Shown: piece after piece, positions 48,701 to 61,948 of the stretch
Layout: every line of letters begins with the position of its first letter
How positions within the stretch are numbered: the first letter of the stretch is position 1
Origin: Cardinalis cardinalis
Lineage: Eukaryota > Chordata > Aves > Passeriformes > Cardinalidae
Assembly (NCBI GenBank): GCA_014549065.1
Contig: JACDOX010000009.1
Span: forward strand, 10,092,468-10,156,467
Length of the DNA stretch: 64,000 bases
Direction: 5' to 3'
The notes under the pieces: model-generated
What the model was told of the DNA's origin: nothing
Databases searched by the model: none
The model's input: only the letters and a program-made list of their open reading frames with translations
Made by a program: the position numbers and the translations under genes

Positions 48701-50094
48701 GCTGCAGGCACATTTCCCAGTTGCTCCCCAGTTTGTCAGATATCTGCTGATACCTGTGAAACTGCTTCTGCAAGATGTGTGTTTAGAAGAAATCTTGATC
48801 ATGAGTGGAACTCTAACACGACACTCAACTTATTAGTGATATAACCAAAATACTGCCAGTCTCTAATATTTTGTTTTTAATTATTTCTCTAAAAGGTATC
48901 TAAACTTGATATAATTTCTGCAGTAGTGGGCATGATCCAGTCTTCACAAATTGTTGTTTTCTGTGAACCTTACAAGCACAGAGTTTTGTATTTTCCTGCA
49001 GAACATGAATGAAGCTGTGGGTTCGTGTGAACCTATTACTCATCACTGTGACATCTCATGAGAGGCCAACACATCAAACATTAGGCTGATTACTAAGTCA
49101 AGACTCTTTCTGTGGACATTTCTGTAAGGGTTCCAACTCGTCTCACAAACTAGGATTATTTGAGGGCATCAAATGATTTGTGCATCCTGCAGCAAGAATT
49201 AANTAAGCTCAAATTGAGATAGATTTACAGTGACATTACACAAAAGTAGGCAAGAGAAGCTTTTTTCTTTAAATTTTATGTTTTAAATTTTTCAGTATCC
49301 CCCTTTTTCTGATGAGCTGCTTGCCATATGTTACTGTTTTAAAATGTTGGAGCTGACTAGTATAGGAAGATTTAGGTAAAATGGAAGTTTAGTTTTCAGT
49401 TAATAAAGATCCTAACTTGCATGAGGAGTATTTTTAGTTGTGAAGTAAAATTAAGAAGTTCGTACCTCTAATGACAAACATTTTGAACAGTGCCAATTTC
49501 TTTTAGTCAGAATTCTTTTAATAAAAGAAGTTTAGAAGTAGTTTCATNATCCATGACAAATAAATTGGGAGATACAGTGATAATGTTTACTGGTTTTGAA
49601 CAGCATCTGTGTCCTGATTATTGTTTTCTGCTTTTATCCAAATATTTTCTACAAATAATAAGAATTTGGACTGTTTAAAAAAAATTTCAACTGAACTTCA
49701 AACATTCAGATTTTCTTGATTTGACAACACTATTTTTGGTGCTGTGAACATAGCCTTTAAAAGCAAACTTCTAGAGAAAATATTGAAATGATGAATTTCA
49801 GATAAACTTCTTGAAATATTCCATGATGGTTTTTTAAGCATTTTAGATTGACAGTCATATTTAATATATTGTGAACATAAAAGATAGAAAATCAATATTA
49901 AAGGACAATATAAGTTGACAAAGATGATATNTTGGATTTTTTGCAATATATTTTTATATATATTTCACTATTCATTAATTTATTTGTCATTTTAATGTTA
50001 GGAAAACCCCCAAAACATCTTCAAAGTCTGCTTATGCGAGGCTTAAACACCTCTTACTCCTGAATTGTATATATGATTTTTGAACAGAAAATAC
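45707..50094. other. Non-coding stretch, no gene seen
   Basis: AT-rich sequence. The overlapping frames at 46006-46362 (118 codons, minus) and 46064-46252 share the same DNA and show no domain. A small direct repeat of ATGAATATAAATGTT occurs at about 45850-45884. Confidence 0.6.
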
Positions 50095-50208
50095 AAATAT
50101 ACATACATACATATATATGTATACATACATATATATGTATATATGCATATATGTATATACNTATACATATGTATATGTATATACACATACACACACACTC
50201 ATATATAA
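50095..50208. repeat. Imperfect (TA/TG/CA) alternating tract
   Basis: Almost strictly alternating purine and pyrimidine: ATACATACAT, TATATATGTAT, ATGCATATATG, and ATACACATACACACACAC. It is largely self-complementary, so it can fold into a hairpin or cruciform and can adopt Z-like structure in the CA part. One N lies at 50161. Confidence 0.95.
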
Positions 50209-52440
50209 AATTTCCATCATTAGAAAGACTATTCATGGCAGTAACATGTTCACTCCCTTACTTGNAAAACAGCTTAAAGAATCATGTTTTTTGAACAGAT
50301 TTCGTCTCTAAGTCCATCTTGCTCCCTGTCTAGCACTTGCAATAGAAGAAGGTGTCAAGCCTGATCACTAACTGTGGTTTCCTGCCCTAACATCCACAAT
50401 TAACAGATGAAGGACAGTAGAGGGTGCATCCCCACCTGTCTCCCTCAGTATCTGCTTTTGGATATGCTTGTCCATTGTTTTGTTTAATCGCTTCTTGACC
50501 ATGTTGTTTCCTCCAACTTTGTCTTTGGCAGGAAGTTACATAATGCTCTTTAAATAAAGAAGAATTTTCTTGTTTCAATCCAAGTTGAAATGAATTTCAG
50601 CAGGTANACCTGTGTCTAGGTAGTTATTCTGTCTCTCTTTCGAGACAGCTGCACCGTGCCCTTGGTAATTTTATTTGCTCTTCTCTTGCTTTTTCTGACT
50701 CTGCTATGTCCTGCAGATATGGAGAGTGCTGCATGCAGTTGATAGTGACAGCATCATATTTTATCTTCATCCTCAGCTATATTCTTGATGATGCCCAGCA
50801 TTTTATTGTTGGTTTTTCTTTTTCGGCTTCTGTTGGACTTTGANCTGATGCTTATAGAGAACTGTCCATAGTGGTTCTGAAATCTCTCTCTTCTGAGTGG
50901 AACATCTCCAATAAAAGGTTTTCATGTATCCAAAACAGAGCAGAGGGCTTAAAGAAGTTAAAAGATAGAACTCTTTTATAAGCAAAATCTACTGATTCCA
51001 AGGCGGATTTCAACAGTATATTTGAAAGGGTGTTTAGAAAGAAAGTAAAGCTGCACCCTCTGTAAGTAGCAGTTCCATCTATGAAAGGGTACTATTTAGA
51101 TAGATAATANATCAGAGTACATATAAGGCTTTTCTCTGAGGAGCTTGCAAAAAGTCATTTGACATTTTATCCTATCAAATTTTCAGTATACTAATACAGA
51201 AGCCTCCTATTTGCCTTTTGTGCAGAATGAATGGCACTTGTTGTAGTCACATTACATCATAATACAGCATTTGGTCAATGATTGGTGTTTTTAAACTGCA
51301 GGATCAGTTCAATGCAAATATCACAGAATAATTGCTTAACCTATCTTCCCCTTGCTCAGAGCTCTTCAGTGTTAAGTATAAAATGAGCCAGGGTTATGAT
51401 TTCTGCCAAATCAATAAAACCAAAGGATTTGTGACCAAAGCCTTAATTGTCTTAACAAGAGCATGTATGCCATTCAAACTAATGAATCATCAAGTATTAT
51501 TGGCTTCTTTACCCTTAAGCCTTTTGAATAATGCAGATTTTTAAATAGAAGGGTAAATGTTATGTGTGTTAACAGTTTTACAAATTAGCTGTGATTTTGT
51601 ACTTTGGACTATGACACTCATTACTGGACTTGTGTCCTGCCATTTCCATTTGTCTGTGACTAATGTGTCAAGATCAACTGATTCTGCACTTTTGTTGGGT
51701 TGTTTGGCTTTTTTTTTATCTTCAATGCGTATAATCCAAGAGGTTAAGTCAGAATTACTAATCATATCCATCAAATAGATCAGATCTTTCTTAGTACTGA
51801 TTCCAGACACTAGACCAATGATGAGTTTATTCAGATTTAGTGTAAAACCTATGAGTAAATATTTGTGTGTCTGAGATTCTTGTAAGAGAACCTATGTTGT
51901 GAGAAAGTTGATTATCAAAAAAAGACATGGTCTTCATGCTCAGAAAACTGTTTTCACATACATAAAGTGGAAGTGATTCTTCTGCTTANTGGTGAGGTGT
52001 AGAAGAGGAAGAAGGAGGAAAAAGAGGTGAAGATAAGATAATTTACAACAAAAAAAGAGTGCATATATCCTTTCTAAAATTGACAATGGGATNGATGGTG
52101 TGTTTCTTCTACATGGCATGTTTATTTGCAACTTTCATTTTTCTGGCTAAATTAAAAAAAAATATGACCATATATTCCTTTTCTTTAACAAAGTGCTTAA
52201 TGTCATCTAATAGTGCTTTCTATATTAGAGTAAAATAATGGATTTATATACTTTGATAAGTTAAAGGCTAGACAGGGGTCCGGATGTGTACCCTTGCCTT
52301 AAAGAAGCCTTCTCTTCTGAAAATTGCTCAGAAGTGTTCGCTTTATGATTATGAATGCTAGCTCTNACATAATACCAAAATGTGTGCTAAAGTCTGCAGC
52401 AAAGTATTTGAAACTATGAACAGCACCTCTACAGCACATT
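50209..52440. other. Non-coding stretch, no gene seen
   Basis: No recognised gene or repeat. The opposite-strand frames at 51541-51810 and 51557-51778 cover the same DNA, and neither shows a domain. Confidence 0.6.
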
Positions 52441-52611
52441 CTCAGCCCTGGTTAGGCTGCACCTTGAGTACTGCATCCACTTCTGGACTCCCCAATTCAG
52501 GAAGGAAGTTGAGATGTTCAGACATGTCCAGAGAAGGGCAGCAAGGCTGGTGAAGGGTCTGGAGGAAATCCAGACTATTCACAAGGAGTATGGCATAAAG
52601 GATATTGGGAC
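52441..52611 (+). mobile_element. CR1 LINE fragment, 3' part of ORF2 region
   Basis: TTAGGCTGCACCTTGAGTACTGCATCCACTTCTGGACTCCCC (about 52451-52493) and ATGTCCAGAGAAGGGCAGCAAGGCTGGTGAAGGGTCTGGAGGA (about 52523-52566) match the well-known CR1 segment just upstream of its 3' UTR, in sense orientation. The 3' terminus itself is missing, and similarity fades after about 52611. It is a broken remnant with no coding potential left. Confidence 0.93.
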
Positions 52612-55600
52612 AACAAACCCCTGCATGTGAAAAATGCCTAGGTGAAGATCTTGGCACGAGTGTTAGCTGCCTAAGGGCAGTGAAATTTAAGAAATTTTAG
52701 GTGATTTTAAAAAGATATGATCCACCAGATTTATAACACTATATAAACATTATGTAGGAGGAAATCACTCTTTCTAGTACAGTAACATGGAATTTTTAAT
52801 TGATTTTCTTCCTAATCCATATGTTTCTTGTGCAAATGTGTGCGTGAGAAGATACTAATTTATTTGAGCAAACAAATAATTTTCAGCTAGATGGTAGCTT
52901 TGGTAAATCTACCTAAACTTTATTGATGCAAGATTTACATACTTTTTCTCTGGTATTGGTAGAACTGTTACGATTAATAAGGTAGAAATTAAGGTCATCT
53001 TCTTGTGTTTACTGACATGCATAATGTGATTAATTTCACTGAGGGGCTTTGCACAAGTATCATTCCTCAATTTATAGTGTAAGTTTAAACACTAGCAATA
53101 ATCCCAACTGGAATTAACACTACACATAGTCTGAAGCACTAATGATGTCTAGCTCATATTTTATCAACTGTTGATATTCAAAGCTCTTAAAGGTCTCATC
53201 CTGCCATAAACTGTTCATGTTTAATCCTTTTCAGTGTCTGCCAGACACATTCACTCCCAGGTAGATGATACATAATCGAGCAGATTCCTTACCAGATCAT
53301 TAGTTCACAGTAAAATGTCATCTAACAACTCACAGTGGTACAATCCAGAGAGGGCAAAGGTCATTCATTATTTGTCCAGCTCTGCAGGACAACTGACAAT
53401 GTGAGAGACAATCTAAGCTGGCACTGGAAATATATATAGGAAAGTTTCTCTGAAAGTGCAGGCTAGCTTCCTATTATTTATTGAAGAATTTTGCAGAGAG
53501 CAAGCCTGCAAAATTGCAAGATATTTGCAGAACTAAGAAATTGATGAAGAACTTTGCTAAAATACTGTTGCTAGAGTAAGGAAAGAATAACCTCCTAATC
53601 ATAAATAAACCATGAAGGTCGTGGTCAACACACAGATGACAGAATGCGACTGAAGGACCACTTCATTCAACTCAGCCTCAGGCACTGGAGAAAAATTGTA
53701 CTTAAGTGTACTGATATGTCAGAAGGCAATAAAGAACCAGAAATACCATCAACTTCAGGGTGACAGTCACAGAAACCTGAACTCTAAGAGCATTGATCTT
53801 ATGTGTAAAGGCAAGCACAAAATGATTGCAGTTGACAGAAACTGTGGATTTGAAAGACAAATCTTAATCCTAAATCACAAATAATGAAGCTAATAGTATT
53901 TGTGAGAAATGTGCTGTACATACATATCACATCATTGAGTACATAACACCAGCATGAAAGTTCAAAAATGAACCAAAAATAACCTGACAGCAGAGTTTAA
54001 TAAAAGATATGATATGAGTTATATGCTTTCAACGAGAAATGTGAAATATTTAAAACAGAATAGCTAGAACTGTTGAATGGCAATCATCAGATTGTTGTAC
54101 CTCTGAAAGTGCCATTGCCAAGTTCACTAAAACAGTCTTCTAAGAGGGGCTAAAGAACATCTTTTTTTTTCAGAAATATTGCACTGCTTGAGTATTAATC
54201 TCAGAACAACCACCAAAGGAGGAAAAAAAAAGAGCTGTCTCCTACAGTGGCAGTGAGCCTGAATTTTCACTCCCTGATAACCATTTTATTTACAGCAGGA
54301 CAGTATGTCCTGATATGCCTAAAGCAAACATCTTTACAATTCCTGCATGCACTAACCAGAGTATTTATCTTCCAGTCAATTTTTCTTATATTTCCTGCAG
54401 TGAGACATATGCAGTCTTTGATTTGACAACACAAATAAAGTAAGCATTAGGAAAATTTAGAAGCCAGTAAACACAGTTCAGATTTTTTTTTTTAATGAGT
54501 GCATTGAACTATAACATCATAATTTTCAGACACTGATGATTAATTGAACTTTAGGGTCTACCTCTTCCTCTCTACATTTTAATGAATCTAGATAGATAAA
54601 AATAATATTTTAATTCTATGCAGTTCATGCAGTCACAATCTCAACATCAGAATTTTATGCCTCAAAAAATGTAGAGGATCTGTACATGTGGAGAAAAGTG
54701 AAAAGTATGAGCTTTAAATGCTCCATAGTTTGTCTTAGTTATATATGCAAAAATACTACTTTTTGTGGGTTTTGTGCTTGTGGTCTCTGCAATATTTAAA
54801 AACTTTTCTTTGGTAGCTGAATTCTAATTTCCTATCTACTGATATTTTAAGTATATATAGTAGCAAAATGTATAAACCAAGCTGGGAAAGAGCTGACTTT
54901 CACTACTAGAGATTTGACAAAATTCCTACATATACTGTTTCACAATTCACAAAACAGGGGTAATTGTGGTGGAGATTTTTTCTTATTGCTGTAAATAATT
55001 AAGTTTTAAAAAAANTCTCTAAATCTTCAATGAAAAGTGGTAGTGGAAGAAAAATACAAAGAAGCTGTGAAAAAATGTATGCTTGGCATCAAAATGGTGA
55101 CTTCTACAAGACCAGCAGAATGAAAACTGTGACTTTAACAACACACTTCAGCAGGTATTTCTTGTAACAAATTAAAATACTGCTTGGTATGAGCTGTGCA
55201 GAATGATTGCAGAGCCACTGTCAAGCCTTGTACTGAAAGCTAATCAACACAGTTCAGTCAGCAATCACTGGATGGAGAGAAAACTGGAAGTCTTGCAATT
55301 ATGCAATTGTCTTTTTTATTGAAAGAACTGCTGTCCTGCACAGAAACTCAAAATTGATAGTGAATTTGCAGTGGACAGACAGCTAGTTCCTCATTTTACA
55401 AATGGTGCCTTTGCATATTTCCATTTTCCCTGGTGTAGGTTTTTATTACATTCACAGTGTCTTGGTGTGAAAGTCTAATTTCATGGAGAAAAAAATCTTG
55501 GACATTACTTGGAATTGTTACTGAAAAGAGAGGAAAAAGATAATATAAAATAATTTTCAGTCAAGTCAGTGATGCTAAACAAGAAGTCACTGAAATATGA

Positions 55601-57231
55601 AGCTTCACTCTAGTTGCCTTAGCTATCAGTACTGAAAAAATATGAACATTAGAAAATGTATTCCTGTCTTTGTGTTAGCCTTAAAATCTCATCTTGGTTT
55701 GGCATTAAAGGAAACACTCGAATTCTGAGCATTTGAAAATTCTGCAAGCTGAGATATGCATTATAGATGATATGATAGCTAGAAAGACATAAAATANAGT
55801 GAAAATAAAGCCTGTTCACTTCCCATTGCCATTTTTCTCCAGAATAGACTCTCTAAACTGAGTTTTGTTTAACTCTGCTGTTTAAACATGGTGTGTTTGC
55901 TGAAAGTCACTAGAGGACTAATAATCACCCTGTATGCTTTAGTGGAGCAGTTGACTTCAGAACCACAATACTCCCTATTGCCCATACCAAAGTAAATGTT
56001 TTGAAACTGCATCAGGAGAAATCCATGTGCTGATAGGTCTCTCCTGATTTTCAGCTCTCATTAAAATTTGCAGGATTTTAATGAAGTGAATTTGTTTNCT
56101 GAAGGTCTGCCCTAGTCCCAGTCTTTTGCAAATCAAGACTTCAGTGGCTGCTCTGACAAGAGTGGACAAGAACCCATTGAAAATCAGCGCCAGCAGCCCA
56201 CTGACCCTTTAGCTTAGCTTAGGCTCATCATGAAGGATCTTTAGAAGTGACTATGCTAAATCCTAACCAGAAATGAATGGACAAAACTAAATAGCTCACC
56301 TGATTCAATATTTAATGCAAAAATAAACAAGTAACCCCTTTTCCTCCCACACCTCCCAAAATCTCACCATCCAAATCTCACCTTTCCCATCTTAATTGCT
56401 CTGTTTTGTCATCTTAATTATTTGAGAAATCATTCCAGAATGAAAATATTTTTTGTCTGTTGATTCAGAAAGAATCAGGTTTGGTCTGCTTTGATTTGAA
56501 TTAAAATAGCATNTCTCTGATTTTTTTCTTCTCTGCAGTCAGAACATGAAGATGTGAGGTATTCCAAAGCCATATGAGCATATTTTGACTTCTATCAACT
56601 TATTCATGTCAGAACATCTGAACAAAAAACACTGAATAGAATTTGACCATATTTTTAAAAGCAAGAAATTTTTGAAGGAATTTGCAAGGAAATTACATGA
56701 ATGTGAGACTGAACTGCAAAGAGAATANTGCTCAAGTAATTTAANTATATGAGAAAAGAAATAATTTATCAGAAAATGTGCAAAATGTATATAACGCGGA
56801 TTTATTGCAAACATTAAAAAAATCACTCAAAGTGTTCTTCATAAAAAGCACCTAGAAAATACTTCCTAGCTTCAGCATTATCTCAGGGTACCTGCTACCA
56901 AAACTGAAATTGATCTCTTNTCAAAGGTTGTGTTACTCCTTGCCTTAGTTCTTTCTTGATAGGACAGGACTTGGGTTTGCCAACAGAGGGCAATAGTCAA
57001 GCTAGGAAAGACTGCATCCATCATTTTTGCAACTTCTAATGAGTCAGAAGGACACATAGAATCCTCATCTGCTTTTATGGATATTGCTGTGTAATTGCAG
57101 TGTAATTATGGCACACAACAGCTTCAGAAAATTATCTTTGAAGAAAACAGCTGGTTCTCTTTAACAAACAGAGATGAAATCCTGTCAATTAAAAAAAATC
57201 CAAAGGAAAAATACTAAAAATATATGCCAAT
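52612..57231. other. Non-coding AT-rich stretch, no gene seen
   Basis: Long AT-rich region with short A and T runs, for example T at about 54485-54494. Few open frames exceed 60 codons, and none shows splice-site or domain support. Confidence 0.6.
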
Positions 57232-57253
57232 AATAAACAGGCAACAACAACGA

Positions 57254-57288
<35 letters not shown>
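57232..57288 (+). repeat. AATAAA followed by a 34-base poly(A) tract
   Basis: AATAAA at 57232-57237 is followed 17 bases later by 34 uninterrupted A (57255-57288). This is the layout of the 3' end of a retroposed polyadenylated transcript. CR1 does not leave poly(A), so if this is a retrocopy it is not a CR1. The region to the left shows no recognisable parent. A chance A-run near a common hexamer is possible. Confidence 0.9.
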
Positions 57289-57290
<2 letters not shown>

Positions 57291-57544
57291 AATAACATAA
57301 AAAATCGAAATGGATAAATCTGAGGAACTGCTATGAAAAATATGACTGAAGTATAAAACATGAGAAAATTACAATGATGTGAATGTTCTTTCATTACATG
57401 GTTTTATATTACAAAGCAAAGAGGCTCATTGAAAAGATTTCCATTTTCCTTCTTCCACTCATGAGTAGTATGTAAGATCCCAGTCCTGACAGCCCTTCTG
57501 CATGCTTTCCTCCTGACAGCAGAAATCCCCTTAGTTTCAGTGGA

Positions 57545-57900
57545 CTTTCACAGGCTGATAAGGCCAGCCACAGACCCGTGCTGCAGCTCCAGAGCACAGA
57601 GCTCGCCAAGCCTTGCCCTGCCAAGGAAATGCTGACAGCTTCCTTGGGGGTGAGGATGGGGGGCCGGTGCACTGCCCCAGGNCCAGGCTTGGGTGCTGGC
57701 TTGGCTTGGCTGAGAAATTGTGCCCAGAGCTGGGAACTGCCACAGCCGCCTGGAGAAGCAGTGAGCTGTGGGGAGAGGAGCTGCAAGGAGCAAGTTCTAG
57801 NAGCCAGTTGGGGAGCGAGACCAAACCGCCTCCACCACAGGCCTGGATGTGCACCAGCTGACACTAGCAAAGGAAATGGATGGGGATTTCGTGCACTCCT
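57545..57900. other. Isolated GC-rich island
   Basis: Sharply GC-richer than both flanks, with GCTGGGAACTGCC, CTTGGCTTGGCTGAG and GGAGAGGAGCTGCAAGG-type words. CpG sites are few, so it is not a classical CpG island. Several frames on both strands are open through it (up to 168 codons, minus, 57409-57915), which follows from scarcity of stop codons in GC-rich DNA. It may be a decayed LTR-type repeat or an old gene remnant. I recognise no domain. Confidence 0.55.
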
Positions 57901-60900
57901 GTAGTGTGGAAACAATAAAATAGAGAAAGGGAATGCTGCAAAACACTTTTTAGGAAGTGCAGCAGGTGTCTTCCAGGAGTTTTGAACTCTANATTGATAT
58001 GTAAATACAACTATAATGTAATTAAACTTAACTAAAAAATTAGTCCAAAATAACAGTTATAGAATACATGCAGAAAAATATGTTTTGTGGCAATGGTCTG
58101 TAAGCCCTAGAGCTACAAATCTTTCAGTACTGAACTTCCTTATTTCCTGATGTTAAAATTGGTGAACTGAGGGACTGGGATTATCTCCCACAGATTTATT
58201 TGCATGTGTGCTGTATGGCTCTTCTGTAGGTAGCAGGCAGAGAAGAAGAAAAANTATACATCAGTACTAGTAGGAGCATTTGTGTGCCAGGAAGAGATTC
58301 ACCATTAGTGAAGTAGGTTGCACTACCAGACTCAAAATAGTTATTGAGTGGGGAAAATTAACTCTATTAAGCTTGAATGCATGTGGNCAAGGTTATGCAG
58401 AAAAACCTTATTTGGCATATAGTATGATCTGTGAAACATAGAACAATAATTGTATTTTATTTATCATAGTCTTATTTTATCAATTCTTAATTTGCAGATA
58501 TTTATAAATGTTACAAACCCTTGAAATACACAAGTCTATAACCTTGGTCAGTATCGCATTATGTAAGCATCTTTTATAAGTTCCTAGTTAAGGATGTACT
58601 TTGCACTCACAATAGAGTTATTAAAGGGTNATTATATATTTTAAGTTAATTTAACAGCATAACTAATAATGAATTAAAATAGCACATATTAAATGAAAAA
58701 AATTAGCAATTCAGGAAGAACTGTTTAACTTTCTCAATGGTGTGTGTCTTTCTAGCTTCTTACATTCTGTTTCCTTATTTGTTTAAATTTGGTAGAAACA
58801 GTGATCAGGCTGGAAAAAACTTCCAATCAGAGACAGGAGTTCAGTCCTGTGTATGTGCATCGTTCTCTGTATCTGATGCAGTACAAGACTTGCCCAAATA
58901 TTTGTAAAGGCTGGTGTCTAACAGTTGAGCCACTTTGTGGGAAGCCTTATTGCTCCCACAATGATGCGATGGAAGTTTTCATTTAGTTCACAAGTTTTGA
59001 ACACTGGAGTGCTCAAATTGGAATGGACTGTTGGAAGTGTAAACAGCTGGAAGAACAGAGGCAGGGCACCGAGCAGAGGCTGATTCAGAAAAATGCAAAC
59101 TTCCCAGTAGTCTAATCAATAAACTGAAAAGTACCTTCTGCATTGTCATCTGTGACACAGGCTCAGGAACAAAGAACTTTAAGCCNTACCTCAGAGAAGC
59201 AGGTGTTTGATGTTGCTTTTTATCCTGTCTGATAATACAAGGTTAAGAAAAGAGTCATCATTATGGATANTTCTTGCCAAGCGGACAAAAAAGATAAATG
59301 AGAAAGATGGCTTTATGAAAAGGCAGTTGAAATGTGTTATTATAATTGGACAAAATATTGGCAAATAGTGCAACTGAACAAAATATTGAACGTATGTGAA
59401 CCTGTGTTTTAAAATGCTCAAACCACAGTTCCACTTTATGAAACTAAACTGCAATCNATACCAGTAATCAATTGCGTGTAGACAATCAAGCAAGTTTTTT
59501 TCCATGAATTCTGCCGATTACTGAAAAGAATTGTTAAATATTAAAATTAAATATGGATATTCATTTCTAGAGAAGACAGTGCTGGTTTTGAATCAAAGTC
59601 TTTAATTAATAATAACAGAATTTTACCATGTAGATATTTACATTTTTCTTTAATGTGATTATGAAAAAATAATTTTTTACATGGTAACAACAGTTGGCAG
59701 ATAGTTTTATTATTTTCAAAGAAGAAGACATTGCTCTGGGAGTTAATAATTTAAGGATGGACATGAAGTTAGGCACTGGGAGGAGGAACAAGGAATTTAT
59801 GGGTACNCCAAGGACAAAGAGTTTGTTTATCCACAGGGATAGCATAGGCTGTGGTTAAGTGAATTATACCATCATAACATTGCAGTGCTGACACAGAGAA
59901 TAATTGGTTCACATAAACTTCAGTGCTGTTTGTTCCTTGGTTGGCTTTCTAGAAAAAGCTCAGAATTGGAAATATTCAGGGTGAGAGCAGCTGTGCNTGC
60001 CAGATTATATTCCATAGACAGCATCTCTAAGCGCAAAGGGACTTCAAAGAAAGGAAGAAAGAATTTTCAGATGACAAATTTTTCCCTTGAAGATTTGGTT
60101 GTGATACTTCTTTAAAGATGAATATGACTAGAAAGATGTACCTGGCTGGGTAATACTGATTAGTCATATTGGTGACATAGCACTATTTACATCCAACCAC
60201 AGGAATAGGAAATATCCTTAAAATTATATGCAAATTCATAGATGATTAAAATTTCTGACTAGAACTTTTAGGAAATAAAGACTAAGTGAGCCTTATGAAT
60301 CCCAAATCTATTAATGAATCCAGAGTAGGAACCTCTACATTTTAGNTGTTTTGGTGCAGATACCCAGCTTACTGCCTGTAAGCCTGTACTGCCTGTGTTA
60401 TAAACAAAGTTCTGTGCTTTAGGGCCGTATTTTTTGTCTTTTGGGTGAATATGTGGGAAAAGNACCATGTGTTTATTGGATGTGAGTGCTTTCACAATGG
60501 CCAATGTGTTTTAATTCCTAGTTTTTATCCTCTTGTTTTGCCACAAATAAGTTGTTACTTGNTTGCTTTTTTTATGGGAACATACGATTTTATGGCCATT
60601 TTTTGTGAAATGCTGTTCATCTCTGTGTTTCCAATTATGACACTAATAAAAATAAAAATATACCTGTTGGAAGAACACAACTTGCGTGGGCAGAGTTTTT
60701 GAGAGCTTGATACCTCAAGACCCTGTTTTAGATTTATCTTTCATCATGTGAGAAGGGTGGAGTTGAGTAGATACATTTTCTCAAGCGATGATGGCAATGT
60801 CAAGATTTTCAGTCTTCTTTTTGGTAGTTTGTTGGTTTTTAAAAGCTTATTGTTTTATTTCTGCTTAGTTGTAGTGAGCTGTCCATTTTAAAAAANGTTT

Positions 60901-61884
60901 TCTACATTCTTGTTTATTTTGAGGTCAAATAGAAAAAGGACAGTGCACAACTGAGAAAAGGAAGCAATATGTGCACTTCTCAGAAGTTCAGACATATATG
61001 AGTAGTTGACATAAATTTCATAAAAGTCAGACTATCGAGAGTCTCACACCCCCAGAAGTACTTTAATCTATAGCTTCAAAATAGATATATCCAAGCTAAG
61101 ACATACCTGTAATCACAGAAGTCTTGTATTTCAGTAGTTTTGTTTTGGGGGAGGCTATGCAATAGATATTAATGACTACATTAATTACTGTTATCCTTTG
61201 AAAAAGCATATGGACTTTAATTCCCTGTTTGCTAATCAAGCTTTGTAAGTGACCTTAAGCCTCATTTCAAATTTATATTATATTCAGATGANGTACCCCA
61301 TGTTCCTTCCATTTACTTGTTCTGATAAGATTTCTTACTATGAGATATCCTCCAATAACGCTTTTCTCGGCACTTCTAAGTCTGGATATCCTAATAGCAG
61401 AAACTTTCAGGTTAAAAAAATTAAATGAATGGTAGAATATGTCACTCTCTTTGTACTACATCTGCTGCTGGAGATTACTTCTTAGCTGCTGAGAGGAACA
61501 GAGTNGTTTTCATTTTCTACTAAACTCTCATCCAGATTTACCTAATTCTCAAATGTTGGTAAAAAGCAGCTCCATAAATATAGCTTATATTCTCACAGAA
61601 GTCACAGACTCTACCAGTTTTTCATTTTGATTGTCCTTATTTTTGAAGTCAGGCTGGAGTGACTTCATTTCCCACCAAAATGTTTTGTGTTCCAAAGGGC
61701 TTCAAACCAGAGCTATNGAGTGTCCTGCAAAGCAGCCCACAGCTACACACAAGCATGTTCTACAGCCACCTGAAAATATCATGGTCCCAACTCAAAAGTT
61801 ATAAGCTATTTAAAGACCTACCAGGTAGTGAATCTGGTATTTTAAAAGATTCTTTTTTTTTAAATTGTCCTTTGTTGTGAAAGG
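57901..61884. other. Non-coding AT-rich stretch, no gene seen
   Basis: No gene or repeat family is recognised. AATAAA-like hexamers are frequent (for example 57914-57919), as expected from composition. Confidence 0.6.
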
Positions 61885-61948
61885 GAACATGCTGCATATG
61901 TCCGTGTTTCCAATGTGAACATGCTGCATATGTCCATGTTTCCAATGT
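61885..61948. repeat. Tandem duplication, two 32-bp units
   Basis: Units 61885-61916 and 61917-61948 begin GAACATGCTGCATATGTCC and differ at a single base (G61904 versus A61936). The 32-base period is not a multiple of three. A young local duplication. Confidence 0.95.

Noticed and set aside
50032..50311. Four frames of 60-73 codons rich in Tyr, Ile, His and Met
   Set aside because: They are translations of the alternating TA/TG/CA tract.
57409..57915. 168-codon minus-strand frame and four overlapping frames on both strands
   Set aside because: The DNA is GC-rich and stop-poor, so several frames are open at once. The peptides carry no domain and each contains X residues.
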